A stretch of DNA of 64,000 nucleotides from Eleusine coracana subsp. coracana (GCA_032690845.1 CM064430.1:8232949-8296948); one strand, 5' to 3'; shown: positions 36,158 through 49,434, numbered from the stretch's first letter. Program-made: numbers and translations. Notes: a model not told the origin generated them from the letters alone.

Positions 36158-38016
36158 CTAGGGATCCGTATGGCGATGAGGATCTTCACCGGTTCTGTGA
36201 TGTGCTCCATCTGATGCAGCCGCCTGGTCATGATCGTCGTCAGGTGGGCCGGCCTGCGGCTTGTACCTGTACCATTTCGCGCACACGAGGAAGACAACAA
36301 AGTTGACGGCGCCGACGAATCCGATGAGGAGGTAGAAGCAGTCGAGCCTCCCCCTGTTAAGATCCTCGGCGAGCCACCCATCCACACCACGCGCCGGGTC
36401 CGCCGTCACCCTCTGCACGACGGCGACCATGGCACCGCTGAGGTAGCTCGCCACCGCGACGCCTGTGAAGAGCAGCGACCCGGCCACGGCGCGCGCGCCC
36501 TCGGGGAGCTGCGCGTAGTAGAACTCCGCCTGGGCCACCTGGTTCAGCGCCGCCAGCCGCGGCGCCAGCCAGAACGCGGACTGCTGCGGCGGCGACGGCG
36601 ACGATCCCACGGCGAGCGCGCGGCGGCGAGGGCCATGGCGAGCACGGAGAGCGCCATCCCCGCGCCCATGCGCTGGAGGAGGGTGATGCGGCGGCCGAGG
36701 AAGGGGACGAGGAGGCGGTCATAGATCGGGACCCACACGGCGAGCGCGAGCATGGGGAGGACGGTGAACGAGGCCGGTGGGATCTCGAATGTGCCGATGA
36801 CATGGCGTAGGTGTTGGTCTGCGCGAAGGGGACGTAGTAGACGGCGCAGGTGGCCCACACGGGGAGCACGCACTTGGCCTCCTCCACCTCCTCCGCGCTG
36901 CACGTGGGCTTGGGCCGGCCCGCGACGTCGCCGTCCTCCACCACCTCGGCCTTCGCGTCCGCCACCACCACCACCGCGGCCTTGTCCAGGAACCGGAACT
37001 GGTCCGTGTACGGCAGCGTTGACACGTGGCGCGAGCAGGACGAGCGAGGCGGCGGGGAGGTGGCGGTTCCGGAACGCGGCGACGAAGACGCGCGCGACGC
37101 CGGCGAGCGGGCTGCGGGCCCACTTCCCCTCGGGGCGGGCGCGGACGAAGAGGCCGGCGCCGGAGAAGAAGAGCGCGCAGGCGGCGAGCATGAGCGCGGC
37201 GGGCAGCGCGAAGCCGAGGCGCCAGCTCACGCGGGTCTGCACGTACACGATCCCCGTCGTGGAGGCGATCACGGCGACGGTGAGGGTGAAGTAGTACCAG
37301 TTGAAGAAGCTGGCGGCGCCGCGGCGGCCCGAAGCCGTGCGAGGTTCGAACTGGTCCGCGCCGAAGGGGAGGCTGCACGGCCGGATCCCGCCCGCGCCCA
37401 CCACGATGAACGCGAACGCCAGGACCAGCACGGCCACCTGGCCACGCGTCGCGCCGGCGCAGTGGGCGGTGGTCGCGCACGGCGGCGGGTGCAGCGCCGG
37501 CACGTCGGCGGTCAGCGTCAGGATGATCATGCCCTGCCAATTAATGTCGTGATCAATTGATGGAAATCATTAACGTCGTGATCAACTAATGGAAATCTTT
37601 AGTGTCGGCGGCTTAATTACGATGAGCGTGGCGACACAGCCGATGCCGACGGTGGCGAAGCGGCCGAGGTAGAGGTCGGAGGCGAGGGCGCCGAGGACGG
37701 TGGCGAGGTTGGTGGTGCCGGCGAGCGCGTTCACCGCCACGGCGGCGCGGACGCTGCTGACGTGGAACACGGAGGTCAGGTACACCACCAGGTTCGCCGC
37801 CGCGCCGATGCTGCCGGCCTTCTCGAACGTCTCGTTGCCCAGCACGAACGGCATCGCTTTCCACCCCGGGTACCGGACTACCGGCGTCGCGGTGGAGACC
37901 ACGTCGTTGTCGGCATTGCTTCCGTTGTCGGGTGGGATGACCATGACGACGGTTTGGTCGCTGGGTGTCTCACACTGGCCGCCGCCGGCGTCGGGGACGG
38001 AGGGCGGCGACGTCAT
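36158..38016 (-). pseudogene. NPF (NRT1/PTR family) transporter gene, frameshifted
   Basis: NPF proteins are 12-helix proton-coupled carriers of nitrate, peptides, hormones or glucosides. Exon 1 (37621-38016) starts MTSPPSV and holds GWKAMPFVLGNETFEKAGS, where the family's ExxER proton motif reads ExxEK as in the NPF2 clade, then helices 2-3. A clean 87-bp intron (37534-37620) follows. Exon 2 has GIRPCSLPFGADQF, FFNWYYFT, STLPYTDQFRFLDKAA, PIYDR and NQVAQAEFYYAQLPEG in order, but in three different frames. Shifts lie near 37030, 36800 and 36620, and the usual segments after NTYA and before NQVAQ are shortened. Two neighbouring positions lose in-frame or out-of-frame bases in very GC-rich DNA. 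Either a recently decayed pseudogene or an assembly error; as written no full-length protein is possible. Confidence 0.8.
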
Positions 38017-38648
38017 GGCGCGGGGCTTGCCGTGGCAGCAGCAGCAGGTGGTGTTTTTGAATCAGTCAAGTCGCGGCCCCCGTGAAGAGCGCGCGAAGGT
38101 AGTTTTGGCGGTTTGCCGCGGCGGAGTCGCTCGCTGCAGTTGGGGTCCACCGTAAGGGACTTGCTAATTAGATCTAGATCCAATAGTTTGTAATTATTAT
38201 ATAAATAATTTTAAAAAAGAAAAATTAAAATACAAAGTAACAAACTATTGACTGAAAGCTTTTAGCTAATTAAAAACTAGGAAATATACTTTGATAAATG
38301 TACGCTGCACGCTGCTGACAGGTAGGACCACAAAGATTTACTGTTCAGACATGCCTATATAGGAATTATAAATTATTCCCTAGAAATTCTTCAATGAAGT
38401 ACCGCAATCCGAACCTACTACATTTCAGATACTAGTTGTGAAGATTTTGTCGGGAGATATGAGGGCAAATAGAGATAACGCAACACACATTCCAAGAACA
38501 TAGTTTGAGGTTATCAGGGCAGAAGAACCAAGAATATACATCGATTTACATACAGCGGTGGAGCCAAGTTAACTGGTTGACTTTGTTCGATCAGGAACAG
38601 AGATACATTAGCTGTCACAAATAAATAAGAGGTCGCTCATAGCTTAAT
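38017..38648. other. NPF promoter region and MCRS1 3' flank
   Basis: Short spacer between two minus-strand genes. The first 140 bases are GC-rich (NPF leader) and the rest AT-rich. No other gene seen. Confidence 0.5.
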
Positions 38649-41600
38649 TCATGCTGTCTGATTCCAATCGAACGTTGTGTTGTTGCCTTGGGAGCTTCCT
38701 CTCGTAGCCCGAACTATGTGTTGCCTTACAGCATTATGGTTCACATGGAAAATGAATTTCATGTTCCTTATCTGCATGCAAAAATAAAGAGTTATTTAAA
38801 TTGCTACATTAATCTTACATAAGTTGTAACTATCGTGAAATAAGCTAAGGATCTATTTGCTAGTATTATAGCATCTATGAATCGGACTCAATGACTGCTT
38901 CCAAGTTCCAATAAGTCACGACCATCAATAAAAAAAATAGAAATGCTGAACTCCGAAATGGTAAACCTTGACTAACTACACCAAATCACTATTTCACTAC
39001 TATTCAATGGCATAAATTGAACAAGGTGCAAACAAAAATATATATCCTCAATCCAGCTTATACACGTTCCAGATTCCACCATGTAGCATTTACTCCTATC
39101 TTACTGCCATTTGCAGTTACAGAGGTAGGCGCACTGCATATTATCTGTGGTCTCTGATATGAATTACAAACTAATCACAAACCAAACAGTAGCTAGTATA
39201 CTCTGTTATCCAGCTATCCTGCAATGAGTCTGTATGCTAAAGCGCTTCAATCTTACTGTAATAATACTTAGTACAGCACTGTTAATAGCTTTGTATCCTA
39301 TAAGTTTTGCGGTTAGATAATAAAAAGTAAACCATTGTGTAGACTAATTTGGGCACGGATATTTATTACAGTATTGCCATCTAACACCAAATGGAAGTCA
39401 TACCGAAGCAGAAATTTCTGATATACCAGAAAGAAAGGAATGAAGGCCATACCTCAATTAATGAATCTGAAGTTAAGAGGATACGTTTGTTACATGGCAC
39501 TTCTTTGCCATTCACGACAACTGAACCCTTGCCAATGTTTGACATGTAGAAAGATCCACTATCGTCCATCTTGATAACAGCCTGCACAAAAAATGCAGTG
39601 TTAAAACAGGAGGGTGAGCTACCAGGATAATAAATGAATATCACTCTTTTGATAACAGCAGATTAACATGAATGAATAATAATTACGCTATTGTTGCCGG
39701 GGGCAGCCTTCTTAACTCAAGCTGAACCAACTCAGCAAGCAGCTATAGTCGTGTTACAAACATAATGGATGAGATAGAGAGGTATTCTAATGCAGAGAAC
39801 TATAATAGGGTTGGTCGCCATGCTTAAGCTAAAAAAAATGCACGATGCTTAGCAGTTAGCCCAAGCAAACTAGTGCTACATGCAAGGGAAAACAATGGCC
39901 CTCAAAAATGCATATAGAACCTCCTTAGAAGCCTTGTTTGGGTACTCTCAATCCATATGATTTGGAGCAGATTGGGGTTGAAATGAACTAATTTCCCTTC
40001 TCGATCCATATGGATTGGATTGGAGTATATTCCCTAGCGTATCCAAACAAGGCCTTACAGTATTGAAATGTCCACCAGTCAAAGATTATTTTGCATCTGT
40101 TAGAGAACCAAGTACCTGTCGGCGGGATATTTTATTGGCCTTCCCTTCTTTTCCCAAGTCAATATCAACATGTACCTCTTCTGTTTCTCTCCCAAGAGTT
40201 ACCTGCATTTGAAGAAGACCAGGTTAAGTTCTACAACATGACATCAACATAATAAACTATAATTCAACCTCATTGATGAGCATTCTTGTAAGTTAAAGAC
40301 TTTACTGACCAATGTCAGTAAAAAGACTAAAAAAGTTAGGTGAATATAGTTTGGACAGAAAAAAAAACAATTAGGATATGCAGTCTTCTCAAGAACCACA
40401 TTTGAAAGTAAATACAGAAACTTAGTCATGGATCTCTTTCTAAGTAGCTATTTCCTTTGTTAGATAGCAATAAAGTTTGACCATCAATTCCAAAAGTAAC
40501 ATGTCAGTAAAACAATAAATTGTGGAAATTGTTCTCATAATAAATATAATAATATTGTTATGATTTAAGTAATTTTTTATATACACATCAGTCTGCTAGT
40601 CAAAGTTAAGGAAGTTTAACCAACCAAAATCTAAGACATCAAATATTTTTTGGGAGAATAAGATTTACTGCTATGTAATGAAGGTTCATGATAGAATTGG
40701 TTAATCGTACCTCAGCATCCCTTATGTAGTACCTCAAATGTTGGCCATAAATAATAGCGAAAGCACCTTTGGACATGATAGATCTGTTCATATAAGAGCA
40801 AGCACCTTTCTCTAATCTTATCAAATCCTTCCTGCTTTCAGGAGAGTGGAACCTTGAGACTGATCATGCAGATGGCAAAAATAAAACCTACTAATTTCAG
40901 TATCCAGTAATAAAGATAACAGATAACAACTGATTTAATTAACAAATCTTCGACAAAGATTGACTTAAAAATCAGACGTTCATATAGATTTACCTTCAGG
41001 TTGGATGAATTCAGATTCTTGATCCCATGGAATTAAGTCTTGATCAAGTATCTACAGTAATATTTCAGAAGTTAGAAGATTCAAGACAAGGAAAGCAATG
41101 AAACTCAACCGAGAAAAGAACTATAAGTACCAATGCTTCAAGGTCAAAATAGTCTGGAACACTATTCTCAGTGTCAGATCCTTCTGCTTGGACAGAAGTT
41201 GACATAGATGCAATGGGATTATGAAATTCTGTATCTTGCAATGCATGAGACATCTTATGGCTTTGGATAGCAGTTTCACTGCCTACTCTGGACTTATCAG
41301 CAAGAAGCTTGCAATTCTTTTGATCGGGCACTTGAATTGACTTGTCCAAAGTCAAATTCTGCAAGTTGTCACAACACTCCAGTTGAAACAAACCACAAGT
41401 TGTTTCTTCACCTTCATCAACAGAATGAAAAGCTTTACTATGCGTATCAGCACTGTTACCACTGAAGTCAAAATGAATGCCAGGTGGAACATTTCCTATA
41501 ATACAACCTTCATTAAGCGACATCATAATTTCCTTCTGCTCTTCGATGGCTGGTTCCAGCTTTGTTGTTGGTGGTGGTGGTGGTGGTGGTGAAGGTACAA

Positions 41601-44600
41601 CATTTTCCATATTTATTGGTTTGGTGGGAACCAAGCACATATCATGTTGAGAATCCTGGTCAAGAGTAGAGGTCGGTTGTAAAGAGGACTGACCAGGTAT
41701 AGGAATATGATCATTCAAAGGAATCTCAGAATCCTGTGTGTTCAATGTGCACTTGACATCACATGAGTAAACCACTTCTTCTGAGGAAGGTATAGTGTGT
41801 GCTCCAGAAACATCTGTCACATTATGTTTCTTTCGGATAGGATCTATGTGACTACCACAGTTGGCTGTGTTTGAACAGGGCAGATGGGGACCTCTGGAGC
41901 TGCCCTTCAGAAAAACTTTAGTGCGAGAATCACCAACATCTTCCTGATTTGTGTCTCGAGCGGAATCCAAAACATGTTCACTGCTGGGGAGCTCAAGATC
42001 TTCCTTCTCAGTATCGCCATATAAATTAGAATGGATGAGTCCACCTTCTGACACCATTGCATTGCCTAAACAAGAATCAGACATCCCACCATCTAAATTT
42101 GCATGGAATGCAAGTGCATCATTCTTATTCATTTCCACTTTACCATCATAAAGCATAAGAGTTTCCTGTTCAATTCTATGCACATCTGTAAGCTCAGGTG
42201 AACTAACACCTAGAAGCTTGCTCCAAGTAGGGATGCCAGGAGCCTGAGAACACCATCTTTCTCTAATTGTGTCAAATGAGCCTGGCTCAAGCAATCCTCC
42301 AGTGCTGTTCCAAGAAAATTGATCATGATTGACGCCATCTTGATCAATGCTCAGTAGGGATTTTGTTCCTGTAGCTCCAGTGTCATTCTGACTTATAACA
42401 TTGGACCAGGTATCTGTAGAGACTATGCTCCTTTCACTGGTCTGAGGATTTTTCTGCATGTAATCAGATCCATATAGTTGGTCTACATCCGAGTAGGCTT
42501 TTAGACTTCCATGGTTACTGTCTCCATCAAGCACGATGCTGCCATCAGAGTTAGTATTCTCCATATCCAATGAGCATTGTCCATTACCATTGGATTGTAC
42601 AGGTTGTCTATCAGTACAGCTTCCACCTACACATCCATAACCACTTGCAGCACCTCCAGATGGATCAACTGTGTGAACCAATTGATGACCTTCAGGTTCA
42701 GAACACTTAAGTTGATATCCACATGCACAACTACCACCATCTTTTTTAATACACGAGCAAGGTACAATAACATAACCAAAATTGCCAGACAAACATGGCT
42801 CATGGCAAACTCTTTTTCTCCTTGCATAATACTGTATCTTTACACTATCTATTTTACGTTTGTACACCGAGAAACCCTTTGCCTTTGAGTTGAAAAGCTT
42901 ACTTCCTTTGGCAGGATTGGAAGTCAAAAGCTCAGTCTCATACTTGGCCATGCGGGCGGATGCTTGTGCTGACATCTCTGGGTCATATAGCAACGAATAC
43001 CAACGATCCTGCAAATCCTGAAGGGTGAATTTATGGGAGAAGCATACAGCTCCTTTAGCCAGGGATTCCAGCGAGCCACCAGCCTACAAGAATAAGAAAT
43101 GTGTGGTTAATAGAGCACGAAAAGGCAGTATATACAAACAAGGAAAGAAACTTAGCCCTCACAGTAGTATTTTCCAAATCTTGATCATGATTCAATAAGC
43201 AGCTGTTTCACCCAGTTTTATTGCGACAATTTCCAGGCGTCAGTACAACCGATACTATTGTTTGTCTTACCATTTTAAAATGTGCAGGAACGCAGCCAAT
43301 TTCTTTCAGTATTAAATATACAGTAAGTATAAAAAAAACTTGACCAGTGAGAGAAGAACCGGCCCCATGGCATGTCATTTAAGAAGGGAACCGTATGACC
43401 AGGGTCGAGAAACCCCCCTGAAGTCTGGCCCATACCCTTAATGGGCCAAACTACCTTGAGCCGACATAGCACCGTAACCAACAAGCTGCGCAGCGCATAT
43501 AATCTGGGCCGGCGTGTGCCCAAGCCACAAGGCAGCAAGCAAGGTGAGGAGGATTTTTGGGGTTCAGCGTACAACCACAACCAAGCTATCACTTACTTTG
43601 CATACTAAGAGTATATTGCTATTTTCTGAACATTTCAATCTGCATGTAGTACAGGTTTCCTTTCGTTCGCACTTAAGATGATTTACTTTGAAGTTTTCTT
43701 TTTGCAGTCTTTACCTAGCCCACACTTCATTTCCAAGAAAGAGCATGAAATGTAATGCCTTAGTATGGGAAGTTGGGATATCCTACGTAATATCAGGTGT
43801 ATGAAATAGGACCCTGGAGGCTAGAGTTCCTCCAACCATGTCTCACTAAAATTGGTATAATAATATAATATAACTCGGAAGCTAAACCTCACAAAGCCTT
43901 GGACCACAAAATCCTAACACCAAAATCAGTAATAACAAGAAATGTTATCACTTGTCACCAAGTGAGGCCACACATAGAAGTACTGGTTTTACTAGTAATT
44001 CCGTAACATGTGACAATGCCTCTCTGCATTCCATGTGTAACATATATTATAATCATTACAAGGTTAATGATGTCACTTTTATTTCCTATCTTACAGTGAT
44101 TTACTTGTGTGATGCAAAAATTAAAAATCACGCGTGGCACTAGTGAGTAGTGAACACTAGATAAGGCATAGTTTTCCGATGGTTTCTTTAATGGAGCAAA
44201 TTTAATATCCGAACAAACATTTCGGTCAAGTAGGTTTCGGTGCTAGTAAATACCATAGTGTCACTTAAGAAATTATTTAACAGTCATCTTGACACTAGAG
44301 AACAGTGCAAATCTCTAAGGTCAGGACAAGGTGCATGTTAATAAGTGAGTAAACTGAAATTATCAGGCACTGTAGCACCTCCTATCAAACAGATACCAGT
44401 AACTTCTCAAGCTTCATCAAATACAGGTGGCATGGTAGCTATTCAATGTAACTTCAAGACAACCATTGTCTTAAAGATAAGCCTATCTAGTGAACAGTTT
44501 CAAAAAGTTGCTAAAAACAGTAAACTGGATCATGTGAATCATACCACCAAATTGGCAAATTCTTCAACATCCTCAAAATATTGGCAATGTGTATTCACTA

Positions 44601-45434
44601 TGCATTCATAAAAAAATCCACATCGTAACAGATGAACGTTGATGCATCCATCATACAAATAGAACCCGTCAGGAAGCGCTATTTGACGGTGACAGGTAAT
44701 GACAACAAGCCAGTGCAACTAACATGCACCAAGCAGAAGAGATACGACACAAATTATATCACATTCTTTAACGACCGTGTCACGTCGTTTGTGCGTAATG
44801 CTCCAAGTTCCAAGCATCCAAGCTGGCAGCTATCTTCAGCAATATGATACATCCAACAGATTTAACAGCCAACAAGCAGAGAATTCCAAAAATCTGCAGT
44901 ACCAACCAACTGATCAGCAAACTAAATCACTCATAACCAGCAGAATTTCAGCATTCCAGGTGGCCCATAGTGGAACACTAGCATAATCAATCGCTCAAAT
45001 CGCTACAGGAAACGATCCGTCTCCAAGTGAGAACAAAAGAGGAAACGATCGCAGCCTCAATTTCTCACCCCAGCAACAAACAGATTCCTCTGAAACCGCA
45101 CCCGCAACGGGCCAAACGCCACCCTGACGATCGAACCCCAATTCCACCAAACGGGGACGCGCGCCGGACTAGGAAGAGGACGCACCCACCGCAGCATTGC
45201 AGGCAAGCCGATTCCCCTGAGGAAGTGGGACGGGGCAGCCACCGCCAATGCCCAGCGGTAGGGCGGGAAGTGGAGGAGCAGCAGAATTCCCCAGGTACGC
45301 GGCGCGAGGCCATTCCTGAGAGATCGAGGTTAGCAAAGGGGGAGGTTCTCGGGCGGCGTTGTTACCTCGACGGCTCTCCTGAGGGCGACGTCGTCCTCCG
45401 CGGTCCACTCCGGCGCCGCTGAGATGGACCCCAT
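38649..45434 (-). CDS. Microspherule (MCRS1)-type nuclear protein with FHA domain
   Basis: Seven exons on the minus strand join without phase conflict: 45366-45434, 41131-43083, 40994-41051, 40711-40859, 40116-40202, 39453-39581 and 38649-38771, giving 855 aa. The N-terminal MCRS_N region spans exons 1-2: WTAEDDVALRRAVE, a Myb-like start, then LQDRWYSLLYDPEMSAQA and KGFSVYKRKIDSVKIQYYARRKRVC. A long Ser/Asp-rich, probably disordered middle includes a PSPPPPPPP run. The C-terminal FHA domain covers about residues 740-830, with LGRETEE, ISRRQAVI and VVNGKEV as its Gly-Arg, Ser-Arg and Asn-Gly signature residues. FHA domains bind phosphothreonine. Animal MCRS1 belongs to the INO80 and NSL chromatin complexes and the plant homologue is thought to be INO80-linked; a role here is by homology. 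The frame stays open upstream to an ATG at 45677, so an 81-residue N-terminal extension cannot be excluded. Confidence 0.93.
39928..40054. mobile_element. Short Tourist-like MITE in an intron of the MCRS1 gene
   Basis: AGCCTTGTTTGGGTACTCTC at the left and CGTATCCAAACAAGGCC at the right are inverted. Internally AATCCATATGATTTGG faces ATCCATATGGATTGG. TTA lies outside each end (39925-39927 and 40055-40057). It sits between exons 6 and 5. Confidence 0.75.
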
Positions 45435-45539
45435 GCCGTCCGACCCGCGCCACGGCGGAGACGGCTGCCGAGAATGGGGCTGGCGCGGGAGCGGCGCTGT
45501 GGCGGCAGACGGCGGGCGGTGTGGAAGGGAATTGGAAAG

Positions 45540-45570
45540 GGTGCTGGTGCTGGTGCTGGTGCTGGTGGGA
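45540..45570. repeat. GGTGCT hexamer repeat in the MCRS1 5' leader
   Basis: GTGCTG/GTGCTG units run in tandem upstream of the annotated start codon. If the upstream ATG were used they would encode a Thr-Ser run (TSTSTSTST). Variation in copy number between accessions is likely. Confidence 0.8.
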
Positions 45571-45770
45571 GCGCCGATGCGGAGGAGGCGACAGCTCACC
45601 ACAGCTCTCAGGCACAGAGAGCAGAGAGCGAGCTTCCTCCTCCCCAAGCTGGACGAAAGAAATATCTCGTGGACCAAACTGCAGTAACCAGGACGTGGCC
45701 CAAATGTCAGGAATTTCTTCAGCCCAAGTCATAGGTGGACTCAAATTCACGGAAAAGAAGATATGGCCCA

Positions 45771-47626
45771 ATAAGCACCACGAAGTTCAAATACCGAAAT
45801 ACGTAGTAGATCCATTTATGCTCCTATCGTCTTCAATACATCATCAGCTGGAATGGTAACTTTTCTTGCATTGTTGCACCAGCCACTCCATTGACAGATT
45901 CACAAGTGTAGCACATCACGGAAAAAGAATTCAGGAGCCAGCTGAGACGAAAGATTTGTTAAAAAGACGGCGCTGAACAGGAGTACTCCTGCATCTGGTC
46001 GTGTACTGTTGCTGACAGTTCCAAATCGACAACGGTTTCGATTTCAATGTCACGCGGCTTCCAGATCAACAGGCAAACACCGTTTCCTTGGAGTACTTAT
46101 GACCGATCAGAGCAATCGTTTCAGTTGTGACGGCACGGGTTACGTACTCTGAACTGAACATCACCGGCGGCAAACCGGTGAGCCGTCGCCATACGACCTG
46201 CACAAGTTGCAGCTTCTGCTACAAGTAGTACAGTGGAGTTTCTTCTGTTCCTGAGGCTCGTGCTGTACGTACAGAGAAGGACGTCGTTGCCTTGCCAAGC
46301 GTGCGTGCGTGCCCGGCCGTAGTGCCGTACGGCTAGAGTTTGTTCCTTTTATTGATTCATCTCACGCCTCTTCAAGCCTCCTCTTCCTCTTCCTCGCGTG
46401 CCTATACACAACACTGCCTCTGCGTAGCTCACCTCTCAGCACTTAATCCCTTCACGTCGGAAACGGAAGTACTCCGCCACAGCTAGATATACGAGCCCTG
46501 AACGCAAACGAAAACCTTTTCATGTCCGCTCGCAAATCCATTCGCTCTCTTTTGCTTACGCACTCAGACACAAAATTAAGCCATGTCTCTTTTGGGAGTA
46601 TTAGCTACCTTACCCATCCGTTATCTACTTCTCTTTTTACTGTCATTGCACAATACGTGCACTCAACCTCGGAAACTTTATCCACCTATACACATTTATT
46701 CTTTTAATTTTGGGGTACAATTAGAGAACCAATCTATCTAATACCTTAGTACCTCGGCTGCACGAGCCTGTAGTGGAACGAGAGCCTTCTCGTTTCAGTT
46801 AGCTAATCCACATGCATTCTCTATTCTCTTTTGCTTACCATCGCTGAATACGTACAATCAACTTAACTTCATCCGCCGATATACAAACATCACTGAAATC
46901 ACTAACTTCGCCGTCAAGAACGTTTCCGCTTCCGTCTCCGTTTTGATGCACAATTAGAGAAACCTGTCTATCTGAGCTACACGATAGGCAATTAGGCATT
47001 GATGAAACTGAACCCCTCTGTGATCCCTGTCCATTCTCTGTTTTCTTTCAGGTCGTAGCCGAATACGTGCACTACACACTGGTCAGACTCGTAAACTCTT
47101 TTGTTCATAGACGACACGCCACTTGATGAATCTTTTGTTGTGACGATGACATGAAAAATAATGGGATGATTATTGATACCTTAGCAGTCAAAAGCACTTT
47201 TCCATTTCGATGCATACGTACACAATAAGGAAAAGATTCAGCCACGAGATACGCGCCTGAGAACGAAGATCGATCTAATCGGTGCAAAAAATTAACAAGA
47301 GGAGAGATCGCTTTCTTCGAAGCGCAGAATTTCTCAGGCAGGCGTGCAGAGCCCCCACGCATGTATCATGCAGATGCTGCAACCAGGCTTTTGCTGCTGG
47401 TAGTGTTTCAACGAATTAAGTAGCTAAAAGCGCAGATTATATTATCTGCTTCGTAATCCGCACGCCTTGCCGCTTGACCAAAAGCTTCCATACAACTTGT
47501 AGTTAATGGAATTGTTGTGGATTTTCATGGTTGCAAATTTTGATGCCTTTTCCTAATTAAGTACTCTCTTGCAGTAGCAGGGAGGGAAGGATACTCTCTC
47601 CATTGGAATCTAATGTGAGAGGTGCG
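45771..47626. other. Intergenic, no supported gene
   Basis: Upstream region of the MCRS1 gene. It holds diverged local repeats (for example CTCTTTTGCTTAC at about 46545 and 46827, and ACAATTAGAGAA at about 46717 and 46951), which suggests old duplication. No coding potential. Confidence 0.5.
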
Positions 47627-47631
47627 ACATG

Positions 47632-47972
47632 TGTAACATCCTGGCTCAAGTCTTAATAGGATTGATAGAATATTCATATTAATAAGTTGCAATTTTTTTT
47701 CGGAAGCTCATCCTCAAAGAACTCCAAAGTTAAGTACGAACGTGGCCAAGAGGGGACGTTCCTGGCTTGGGGTTGATCGACGAGAACGTCGATCTTCTAA
47801 GGGGGTGAAGTTTGTCCCGGGTACGCACGAGTGAGGACAAAGTGTGTTCCGAGTGCGCACGAGTGAGGACAAAGTGCGTAAAAAAACATGTGTTGATCTG
47901 TGAGAATAGTGTTGAGATCCTAAAAAACTGTCAGGGTAAACGGGCCCGGCCTCAGAGGAGCGGGACGTTACA
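47632..47972. mobile_element. Solo LTR/TRIM (candidate), 341 bp, Cassandra-like
   Basis: It starts TGTAACATCC and ends GGGACGTTACA (inverted TGTAACGTCC). Both sides carry the perfect 5-bp duplication ACATG (47627-47631 and 47973-47977). Within it GAACTCCAAAGTTAAG (about 47718) resembles the 5S rRNA segment with the internal control region (box A), a hallmark of Cassandra TRIM elements as known from other plants. The rest of the 5S gene is not clearly preserved. A 20-bp phrase, CGAGTGAGGACAAAGTG, is duplicated at about 47828 and 47866. Confidence 0.65.
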
Positions 47973-47977
47973 ACATG

Positions 47978-49221
47978 GACACATGATTGCACCTATGATG
48001 ATGCCTTCCATCTTGACGGCATAATATTAGAGCCGATATCAGAGCTGCGTTGTTGGTTGAACTCAGTTTAATTTCCTGGCATCCTCTCTCTTTGTAGTTT
48101 TGTAAGGGATGCTCTCATATTGAAACTCGTAGAAAATACAAAACCAGTTAATATGGGAAATCATAGTATGCCAGGATTTGAAACTTTGCGCAGTATCTTT
48201 GTTTTGCCAACAGAGCTTCAAAGTCCTAGCAGCCAGGATTACCAAATGTTCAACGAAACATTGCTGACTGCACACATGCAGTACGGTTCCGTACGTGCGA
48301 CACTAACCACCTCGGGAAAACCAAAGCAAATTGCTTCATAATCAACACATAAACAAAAAGCAGCACGGCGCACGAAACGAAAGACGACGCACGGACATGG
48401 AAAGATTCTCCGTACAGATAGGCCGGTGCAAAGCACTTACACCACCCGGCTTTGCCGACAAGCCCACTCGCTCCGTCGCTCGGTCCTCTTTGTGGCCATG
48501 TACCGTTATGGACAGGCTTTCCGAGGGATCAAAAGGGCATTTCCATTTCCGTAGCTGCCTTGCATGGATGCCTTTATCTCTTTTCATTTCACTTTTTTTT
48601 TCTTCTCTTTTATCCTCTTTTCTTTTTACTTTGGTCAGTGGAGTCATTCATCAGATCCACTGCATCTAGCTTGTGTTGTCCGCTTCCACTTGCAAAAGCT
48701 AGAGGCCATAGGTTGCCCTATGTATGTAGCCAAGGATGTGGACCATGGGTGGAAGGTGGTGGTGACTTGTGACTCTGCTTTGGACTGTGTGGTTTTGTTT
48801 AGGTGTATCATTATTGCATTGGTTACACCACAAAGTACATTACCAAAGTTGGATTTCAGACATCAGCCTCGTTAGGGGAAATTAGGTTTTGGGACAATGA
48901 TAGTGTTGCTTTTGTTGCAGGTGACAAGCTCACATGAGAGTTTGTTATTTTTTTATTTTTTATTGGACCGACGGTTTATGCAGGACATTGCTTGTCTACT
49001 GGTGAAGAGCACAGGGATATAAAGTAGCACCGACGATTTAGAGCGTCCTCAAGGACACCTAAGAGCCAACAAAAATAATAATTTATACAAAAAGTGAGAA
49101 GAGAGAGAGAGTTGTTGGCGCAAGCGCTAGCCTTGGGCGAGCTGTCTCACTGATGCGCTCTGCGCATGACGGTGTGGTAAGAGCTAGCAGCAGCGCTGTT
49201 TTTCGACACCTTCTTACATTA
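47978..49221. other. Intergenic, no supported gene
   Basis: Contains GATATCAGAGC at about 48036, reminiscent of a tRNA-Met primer-binding site but displaced from the solo LTR. A T-rich stretch lies at 48590-48630. Several overlapping short open frames near 48330-48870 have no recognisable domain. Confidence 0.45.
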
Positions 49222-49434
49222 CTTCTTTGGTTTAATGTTATATGACATTTTGGCTCTTTATACAAGAATTAAGGAGGGATAAAAAATTATGTTGCACATA
49301 AAACAAGGAGGATAGAGAGATAGAAATAGAGATGCATCGAGAAGCGAGAAAAAATACATTGAGATATGAGAGTGTCATATAATTTGAGAAAAAAATAAGA
49401 AGACTAAGTATCATATAATATTAAACAGAGAGAG
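49222..49434. mobile_element. Stowaway-like MITE, degenerate, 213 bp
   Basis: The left end CTTCTTTGGTTTAATGTTAT and the inverted right end CTCTCTGTTTAATATTATATG are similar, both continue into ATGACA/ATGATA, and TA flanks the element (49220-49221 and 49435-49436). Confidence 0.7.

Noticed and set aside
47632..48050. Full TRIM element with a primer-binding site at about 48036
   Set aside because: The perfect 5-bp duplication ends the element at 47972, and GATATCAGAGC lies about 60 bp outside, so it is probably coincidence.
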